Source of the DNA: REEB95 sp963810055
Lineage (GTDB): Bacteria > Pseudomonadota > Alphaproteobacteria > ATCC43930 > CGMCC-115725
Length of the DNA: 64,000 nucleotides
NCBI GenBank assembly: GCA_963810055.1
Contig: CAWEME010000012.1
Span: 248,001 to 312,000, forward strand
Reading direction: 5' to 3'
Shown here: piece by piece, positions 58,413 to 64,000 of the stretch
Numbering within the stretch: position 1 is the first letter of the stretch
Layout: each line of letters begins with the position of its first letter
Notes under the pieces: generated by a model
Database searches by the model: none
Seen by the model: the letters and a program-made list of their open reading frames with translations, nothing else
What the model was told of the DNA's origin: nothing
Position numbers and translations under genes: made by a program

Positions 58413-60260
58413 ATGCTCGCCATCGACAATCTCACCATCCGCATCGCCGGGCGCGAGATCCTGTCCGGCGCCAGCGCCAATCTGCCCGGCGGGCGGCGCA
58501 TCGGCCTGGTCGGTCGCAACGGCGCCGGCAAGTCGACGCTGCTCAAGGTGATAACCGGCGAGCTCGCGCCCGATGGCGGCGCCGTCTCCCGGCCACGCGG
58601 CTGGAAGATCGGCGGCGTGGCGCAAGAGGCGCCCGGCGGACCCGAGAGCCTGGTCGAGACGGTGCTGGCCGCCGATACCGAACGCGCCCGATTGATGCAG
58701 GCGGCCGAAAGCGAGAGCGACCCGCACGAATTGGGCGAGGTCTATGACCGGCTGTTGGCGATCGACGCCTATTCGGGGCCGGCGCGGGCGGCCTCGATAT
58801 TGGCGGGGCTGGGCTTCTCGGCCGAGGAACAATCGCGCCCTTGCGCCGAATTCTCCGGCGGCTGGCGCATGCGCGTGGCGCTGGCGGCGGTGCTGTTCCA
58901 GGCGCCCGATCTCCTGCTGCTCGACGAGCCCACCAATTATCTCGATCTCGAAGGGCTGCTCTGGCTCGAGGAATTCCTGCTCGCCTATCGCGGCACCATC
59001 CTGATCGTCAGCCACGACCGCGATCTCCTGAACAAGGCGGCCGAGTTCATCCTGCATCTCGAACGCGGCAAGCTCACGCTTTACAGCGGCGGTTACGACA
59101 CCTTCGTCGAGACCCGCGCGGCCAGGCGCGCGCTCGATCTGGCTTTCGCCAAGAAGCAGGAAGCGGCGCGCGCGCACATGCAGGCCTTCGTCGACCGCTT
59201 CCGCGCCAAGGCCTCGAAGGCGCGCCAGGCGCAAAGCCGCCTCAAGATGCTGGCGCGGATGCAGATCGTGTCGGTGCCCCTAGACGAGCACGTGACGCCC
59301 ATCCGCATTCCCGAGCCGGTGCCCGCGAGCCCGCCGCTCATCACCATGGACGCGGTTTCGGTGGGTTACGAGCCGGGCAATCCGGTCTTGTCGCATCTTT
59401 CGCTGCGCTTCGATCCCGACGACCGCACCGCGCTTCTGGGCAAGAACGGCAACGGCAAATCCACATTTGCCAAGCTTTTGGCGGCGAAGCTCGAGCCTTT
59501 GTCCGGCACCGTCACCCGCGCGCGCAAGCTGGTGCCGGGCTATTTCGCGCAGCACCAGCTCGAGGAATTGGACGGCGGCTTGACGCCCATCGAAACCCTG
59601 GCCGAACTGCGCCCCAAGCTTCCGATGGAGAAATTGCGCACCCAGCTCGGCGGCTTCGGTTTTTCCGCCGATAAGGCCAAGACCAAGGTCGCCAATCTCT
59701 CGGGCGGCGAGCGCGCCCGGCTGATGCTGGCGCTGGCGACGCTCGATAAGCCCAATCTGCTCATCCTCGACGAGCCGACCAACCATCTCGACATCGACGC
59801 GCGCCAAGAGCTGTTGAACGCGCTCAACGATTTCGAGGGCGCGGTGGTGCTGGTGAGCCACGACCGAAGGCTGCTGGACGCGACCGCCAACCGCTTGCTG
59901 CTGGTGGCGGGCGGAAGGGTCGAGCCCTTCGACGGCGATCTCGACGATTACCGCCGCATGCTGCTGGCGGGCGAGGCCGCGCCGGCGCGGCGCGAAGCCG
60001 CGAAGCCGAAAGCCGAGACCGGCGGCGGACGGGTCCGCCAGCTGAAGAGCCGCGCCGACAAGGCCGAACGCGACGTCGCCGCTCTCGGCGCGCGGATCAA
60101 AGCCATCGACGAAGCCCTGGCCGCGCCCGGTTTTTTCCAACGCGAACCGGCCCAGGCGGCCGATCTGGCCAAGCAGCGGGCGGAAGCCCAAGCCGCGCTC
60201 GAACGGGCCGAATCCGCGTGGCTCGCGGCCAATGACGAATACGAAAAAGCGAGCGCGTAG
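58413..60260 (+). CDS. ABC-F family ATPase (Uup/YheS-like)
   Basis: A 615-residue soluble protein with two ABC domains. First: Walker A GRNGAGKST, signature FSGGWRMRVALA, Walker B LLLLDEPTNYLD. Second: GKNGNGKST, LSGGERARLMLALA, LLILDEPTNHLD. A linker (ARAHMQAFVDRFRAKASKARQAQSR) joins them and a Lys/Ala-rich helical tail ends the protein. ABC-F proteins act on ribosomes or in DNA repair. The final codons GCG AGC GCG TAG lie in a GCGTAGC-like end and the gene abuts the convergent M23 gene with no gap. Confidence 0.93.
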   Translation: MLAIDNLTIRIAGREILSGASANLPGGRRIGLVGRNGAGKSTLLKVITGELAPDGGAVSRPRGWKIGGVAQEAPGGPESLVETVLAADTERARLMQAAESESDPHELGEVYDRLLAIDAYSGPARAASILAGLGFSAEEQSRPCAEFSGGWRMRVALAAVLFQAPDLLLLDEPTNYLDLEGLLWLEEFLLAYRGTILIVSHDRDLLNKAAEFILHLERGKLTLYSGGYDTFVETRAARRALDLAFAKKQEAARAHMQAFVDRFRAKASKARQAQSRLKMLARMQIVSVPLDEHVTPIRIPEPVPASPPLITMDAVSVGYEPGNPVLSHLSLRFDPDDRTALLGKNGNGKSTFAKLLAAKLEPLSGTVTRARKLVPGYFAQHQLEELDGGLTPIETLAELRPKLPMEKLRTQLGGFGFSADKAKTKVANLSGGERARLMLALATLDKPNLLILDEPTNHLDIDARQELLNALNDFEGAVVLVSHDRRLLDATANRLLLVAGGRVEPFDGDLDDYRRMLLAGEAAPARREAAKPKAETGGGRVRQLKSRADKAERDVAALGARIKAIDEALAAPGFFQREPAQAADLAKQRAEAQAALERAESAWLAANDEYEKASA

Positions 60261-61295
60261 CTAATCCGAGTCCGTGTTGGAGGCCTTACAGGCGGCCTTG
60301 ACCGGAATCACCCTTGGGCGGGACTTGGCGGCGAGGAATTTGAGCGGGTCTTGCGGCACGTTGTTGACCCGCACCTCGAAGTGCAGATGCGGGCCGGTCG
60401 AGCGCCCGGTGTTGCCGAGAAGCGCGATCTCTTGATGCGCGCCGACATGCTGGCCGCGCGACACCAGGATGCGGTCGAGATGGCCGTAGCGCGTCATCAA
60501 CCCGTTGCCGTGGTCGATGTCGACGCAGCGGCCATAGGCGTCCTTGACGCCGGCGAAGACGACGATGCCGGGCGCGGCGCCGTAAACCGGCGAGCGGAAT
60601 GGCGCCACCAGATCGACCCCGGCATGGAAAGCCATGTTGCCGTTGAAGGGATCGCGGCGCGGGCCGAAACGGCTTTCGAGATGATAGGCCGCCAGCGGCG
60701 CCGCCAGCGCGGGCCGCCGCGGCGCCAACGGCAAGTCGCGCGGCCGGGCGTGGACGGCATGGGATGTGGCATGCATGGCGGCGACGGTCAGATAAGGCCC
60801 GCCTTCGGCCGGCGGAGACCAGGCGGGAATATTCAGGCGGCCCAGCACCGGCCCCATGTCGAGGCCGGGTTGCAGCACCGGCGCCAGGTGGATATCCGCT
60901 CCGGTTATGGAAGGAGGCTCGGGCGCGGGCGAATCTTCGGCGATGGTTTCGCCGGGAAAGGAATCGGAATTGAGCGCGGGCGGCGACGCGGCGGAATCGG
61001 TTACGGGCTGGAGCGGCGGAATCGCCGCGCTCGCGCCCCGGAACGCTTCGGCCGCGCCGGAACTCGGGCGTGGATGATGATGATGATAAGGCAGGCTGGA
61101 AGCGTAGATCAGCCCCGCCATCAGCGAGGCCGTCATGCAAACCGACATCAGGAGACGCGGCTTCGGCGCCCGCCTTGCCAGACTTGCCGCCAAGGCGGGA
61201 AGCGACGCCAGGACGGGGCGCGCGGCGGGGGAACCGGGCATCCCGCTGGGTGCCCGGAGCAGGCTCCGGGCTTCTTCGATGTCGAATCGACGCAT
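60261..61295 (-). CDS. M23 (LytM) family metallopeptidase
   Basis: A 344-residue envelope protein with an N-terminal cytoplasmic tail, one transmembrane segment (LLMSVCMTASLMAGLIYASSLPY), a long Pro/Ser-rich linker and a C-terminal M23 domain. Zinc and catalytic residues are present: His and Asp in AFHAGVDLVAPF, and the HxH in GPHLHFEVRVNN, so it should be active against peptidoglycan crosslinks. A run HHHH follows the membrane segment. ATG 61295 is preferred to TTG 61307. It converges with the ABC-F gene. Confidence 0.9.
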   Translation of the reverse strand: MRRFDIEEARSLLRAPSGMPGSPAARPVLASLPALAASLARRAPKPRLLMSVCMTASLMAGLIYASSLPYHHHHPRPSSGAAEAFRGASAAIPPLQPVTDSAASPPALNSDSFPGETIAEDSPAPEPPSITGADIHLAPVLQPGLDMGPVLGRLNIPAWSPPAEGGPYLTVAAMHATSHAVHARPRDLPLAPRRPALAAPLAAYHLESRFGPRRDPFNGNMAFHAGVDLVAPFRSPVYGAAPGIVVFAGVKDAYGRCVDIDHGNGLMTRYGHLDRILVSRGQHVGAHQEIALLGNTGRSTGPHLHFEVRVNNVPQDPLKFLAAKSRPRVIPVKAACKASNTDSD

Positions 61296-61369
61296 GTTCC
61301 GCCCCAAACGCGCTTGGCCGCGAGCCGGACCAAGACGCGGGAAAGCCTAGCGGCAGGCCGTTAGCGAAT

Positions 61370-61387
61370 GGTTAATTTCGCTTAACC
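61370..61387. promoter_or_regulatory. Inverted repeat GGTTAA-N6-TTAACC upstream of the M23 gene
   Basis: GGTTAA (61370-61375), TTTCGC, TTAACC (61382-61387). The site lies in the 131-base gap between the PEP-CTERM gene and the M23 gene. It resembles CtrA boxes (TTAA-N7-TTAAC) but has one spacer base less, so the match is only suggestive. Confidence 0.4.
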
Positions 61388-61426
61388 GCGTGAAGCGGCG
61401 GGATTCGGGAAAACCTCGGCTTTTGT

Positions 61427-64000
61427 CTACCCGGCGCGGCGGCGGCGCTGGAAATAGGCCATGCCGAGGAGGGCGCTGCCGAAGAGCAGCCAGGCCGGGG
61501 GCTCGGGCACTTCGCCAAACGCCAAGTTCACGCCGAAGCCGGAGAGGTCCGTCATCGTGTCGCTCAGCGTGAAGGTGAGGTCGGTGAGCGTCGAGGGCAT
61601 GGCGCCGAGATAAAGGACGTTATCGGTGAAGAAGTCGTCGACTTGCGTGATGCTGTCGCCAACGAAGGTGTAGGTATTGGTGAACTGGCTGTCGCCGATC
61701 GTGAAGGTCAGCGCGTTTATGTCGGCGGCACTTAATGAACCGAGCGGCGCGGCCACCAGCGCCGGATCGAGCAGGGCGACGGTGAGAACCTGGGATGCCA
61801 CCACCGGCGGCGTCAGGGTGTAGACCAGGGACGCACTATAATTATGCGTGCCGCTGGCGCTGGTTGAATTGGCGACGGCGAGCGAGCCCACGCCCAGCAC
61901 CTGGCCCGGCGAGGTGAAGGTGGTGAGGGCGTTGGGGTGGCCGTCCAACAGCGCAACGACCGCCGACGAAGTCGGCAAGGCCGTGCCATAGGCCTGCGCC
62001 TGGATCGAGGCGTTCATGTTCGAGGCGGCGGGCAGCGTCGAAACCGCGCCGCCATAGCTGCCCGTGGCGGGCTGCAGCACGGTTACGGCGCCGCCGACAT
62101 TGGTCACGGTCTGCGAGACCTCGGTGCTGCCGATCAGCGCCTTGGCCGTTCCCGCGACGCTGGTCGTGCCGCTGGTCGTGGTGCTTTGCGCCGTCGCGTA
62201 ATTGCCGGGCGTGAGGATGCCGGTCCCGGTCGCCGTCGCGCTGGCGTTGCCGGCGCCGAGGCTGAAGGCTTGCGCGAGCGGCGTGGCTTCGCCCTCGGTG
62301 CCGCCGGCGCCGCCGGTGGCGTTGGCAATGGCCGTCGCATTGAAGCCGGGTGTCAGCGAGGTGGCGACGGCGGTGGCCGAAGCGTTCCCGCCCGCGCCGG
62401 TGGTGGCGCCAATGCCGCCATTGCCGCCGGTGGCGTTGGCGGTCGCGCCGACGGTCTGGTAGCCGGTCATCTCCGCCACCGCGGTGCCAGTCGCGCCATT
62501 GGCGCCGTTGGGGGTGACGATGCCGTCGGAATTGCCATTGCCGCCGTTGCCGCCGATGCCTTGCGCGGCGCCTTGCAAATTGCTCGAGGCCTGGCCCGTC
62601 AAGTTCAGCCCGAGCTGGCTGAGGATGAGCGTCGCGCTGCCGGCGGCGCCCGGCGCCGCAATGCCCGTGCCGTTGGCGTCGCCGCCGGCGCCGCCGGTGG
62701 CCGCCGAGGTGATGCTGAGCGGTCCGGTGGTCCAGCCGTTGATCTCGTTGACGTTGTCGGGCTGATCGACGCCGCCGACGATATGGGTATAGAGCGTCGA
62801 AGCCGCCGCGCTTCCGCCGCTGGCGTCCGTCACCGGCGTGGCGGATCCGCCATTGCCGCCGGTTTGCTGGACAGCGATGGTCACGGGCCCGCTGCCGGTG
62901 CTTCCCGGGGTGGTGCTGACGCTGATGCCGTCCACCGGGCCACTGACGATCCCGGCGCCGCCGGCGCCGCCGCTGCTGCCGGGGTTGGGGCCGGTGAATT
63001 CGTACACGTTGCCGCCATTGCCGCCCGTGGCCGAAACGTTGACTGTCACCGGATCGGTCGGGGCCAGGCCGGTCGCGGTCACGGGCGTGGTTGTGCCGGT
63101 GCCGCCGGTGCCGCCGTTGCCGGTGCCGATATAGGCGTCGCCGCCATTGCCGCCGGTGGCCACGACCGTGGCGGTAATGTCGCCGGAAGCGGTGAGCCCG
63201 GCCGTGCCGTTGCCGCCGTTGCCGCCATTGCCCGGGAAGCCCCACCCGGCGTCGCCGCCGAGCCCGACGGAGGTGGCGGAATTGACGTTGGCAAGCGAAA
63301 GCGAGGAGGCGCCGTTGCCGCCGTTGCCGCCGACCGTGCCGCCGGTGCCGCCATTGCCGCCTTGCCCGACGGAGATGACGGAATTGATGCCGGAGCGGCC
63401 GGGGACGTTGTCGAGCGTGGAGGTGCCGTTGCCGCCATTGCCGCCGGCGACGCCGCCGTTGTCGTAGCCGTCATAGCCGTCGCCGCCGACCGCGGTCTGC
63501 AAAGCGCAGGTGGCCGACCCCGGAGGACAGGTCAAACCCGAACCGGGCGTCAGCGTCGACGCAGACGCGACCACCGTGTCGGTCAGACTCAAATTGGCGC
63601 CGTTGCCGGGGCCGTTGCCGATGTCGGTGCCGGTCGTGTTCGTCGTTCCCTGCACGAAGTTGCACGAGGTTCCGGGAGCCGGCCCGCAGGTGCTGGCGCC
63701 GATATAAGGCCCATACGGGTCCGGGGGCGGGCTGTTGGCCGCCGCCCAGTTCTGGCCCGTGAAATTGAGGTCGACAGCGTAGGTTCCGTTATTCGCGGGC
63801 TCGACCGCGCTCGTGTTCTGGAAGGTGCCGATGAAGCTGCCGGTCACCGAAGTCGGGTCGGCGGTGGTCGAGTACCAGGAATACCAGGGCGACTGCAGGG
63901 TGGCGGGGCTGGCGAAATTCGCGGTCAGCGTCAAGGCGTAGTTCGTATAAAGACCGGATACGTCCGCCAGATTGTTGCCGCTGATGACCGGCGCGCCCGG
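61427..64000 (-). CDS. Glycine-rich PEP-CTERM surface protein, 3' part
   Basis: At least 858 codons; the 5' end is beyond the window and the frame stays open to position 64000. The first visible part is beta-rich. From about 63500 to 62250 there are many GGNGG and GGAGG motifs in repeated blocks, giving a Gly/Asn/Ala/Thr-rich extracellular repeat region. A second beta-rich part follows (SLVYTLTPPVVASQVL). The end is a PEP-CTERM signal: VPEPPAWLLFGSALLGMAYF then RRRRAG, which targets the protein for exosortase processing. No exosortase gene is in the window. Confidence 0.88.
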   Translation of the reverse strand, partial: PGAPVISGNNLADVSGLYTNYALTLTANFASPATLQSPWYSWYSTTADPTSVTGSFIGTFQNTSAVEPANNGTYAVDLNFTGQNWAAANSPPPDPYGPYIGASTCGPAPGTSCNFVQGTTNTTGTDIGNGPGNGANLSLTDTVVASASTLTPGSGLTCPPGSATCALQTAVGGDGYDGYDNGGVAGGNGGNGTSTLDNVPGRSGINSVISVGQGGNGGTGGTVGGNGGNGASSLSLANVNSATSVGLGGDAGWGFPGNGGNGGNGTAGLTASGDITATVVATGGNGGDAYIGTGNGGTGGTGTTTPVTATGLAPTDPVTVNVSATGGNGGNVYEFTGPNPGSSGGAGGAGIVSGPVDGISVSTTPGSTGSGPVTIAVQQTGGNGGSATPVTDASGGSAAASTLYTHIVGGVDQPDNVNEINGWTTGPLSITSAATGGAGGDANGTGIAAPGAAGSATLILSQLGLNLTGQASSNLQGAAQGIGGNGGNGNSDGIVTPNGANGATGTAVAEMTGYQTVGATANATGGNGGIGATTGAGGNASATAVATSLTPGFNATAIANATGGAGGTEGEATPLAQAFSLGAGNASATATGTGILTPGNYATAQSTTTSGTTSVAGTAKALIGSTEVSQTVTNVGGAVTVLQPATGSYGGAVSTLPAASNMNASIQAQAYGTALPTSSAVVALLDGHPNALTTFTSPGQVLGVGSLAVANSTSASGTHNYSASLVYTLTPPVVASQVLTVALLDPALVAAPLGSLSAADINALTFTIGDSQFTNTYTFVGDSITQVDDFFTDNVLYLGAMPSTLTDLTFTLSDTMTDLSGFGVNLAFGEVPEPPAWLLFGSALLGMAYFQRRRRAG

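Noticed and set aside
62250..63500. CRISPR or satellite DNA from the periodic GCCGCCATTGCCGCC pattern
   Set aside because: It is the coding pattern of GGNGG repeats in the PEP-CTERM protein; intervals vary and remain in-frame.

Overview
The window is GC-rich chromosomal DNA from an alphaproteobacterium. The evidence is the rpsT-dnaA-dnaN-recF-gyrB order, an Irr-type Fur protein with its operator, a MucR-type regulator, an olsB/olsA ornithine-lipid pair beside fur and miaB, and the rimP-nusA-ylxR-infB-rbfA-truB-rpsO-pnp block. The 3' end of a PEP-CTERM gene suggests a soil or aquatic Rhodospirillales-like lineage, but the genus cannot be read from the sequence. There is no phage, plasmid, CRISPR array or insertion sequence.

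Layout. 1-8.8 kb is accessory metabolism: a branched-chain-type ABC transporter (ATPase cut by the window edge, plus binding protein) diverges from gentisate 1,2-dioxygenase, followed by a minus-strand operon of a thiamine-diphosphate enzyme with a NitT/TauT-type ABC importer. 8.9-16.1 kb is the replication-initiation block (gyrB, recF, dnaN, dnaA, rpsT). 16.2-24.4 kb holds an enoyl-CoA hydratase, mutM, ubiE, coaBC, an Rrf2 regulator with cysK and a MoeB/ThiF enzyme, an EamA transporter, an SH3-like protein and a 51-residue membrane peptide. 24.4-27.5 kb is an iron/peroxide module (DUF3501, Fe-S oxidoreductase, rubrerythrin, Irr) with a 15-bp perfect Irr-type palindrome directly upstream of the rubrerythrin promoter. 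27.6-39.6 kb contains a nitronate-monooxygenase-like protein and the transcription/translation superoperon; a DUF559 nuclease-like gene sits between infB and rbfA. 39.7-48.7 kb runs from an XRE regulator through lnt, ybeY, phoH, miaB, olsA, olsB, fur, mucR, rimI and tsaB. 48.7-61.3 kb contains ddpX, an Nfu-type scaffold, a universal stress protein, a frameshifted TIGR02186-like gene with a TauE permease, ubiH, small conserved genes, cnoX, a MetE-core-like protein, tRNA-Gly(GCC), an ABC-F ATPase and an M23 peptidase. The window ends inside a glycine-rich PEP-CTERM gene.

What stands out. (1) A family of short imperfect palindromes, with ends GCTTCGC and GCTACGC, occurs at four or more places. 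Two copies lie in-frame inside signal peptides of unrelated genes, in the same reading frame, much like the palindromic elements described in Rickettsia. (2) The DUF559 gene in the infB operon carries an 11-bp perfect hairpin in its 3' end and is joined to rbfA by a TAATG overlap. (3) The Irr-rubrerythrin-DUF3501 module. (4) Three genes (gyrB, cnoX, the TIGR02186-like gene) each look as if one base had been inserted near the 5' end, which is either read error or real decay. (5) A promoter, leader and intrinsic-terminator arrangement ahead of rimP that looks like an attenuator.

All functions are inferred by reading translated sequence and motifs by eye; no database search was run.
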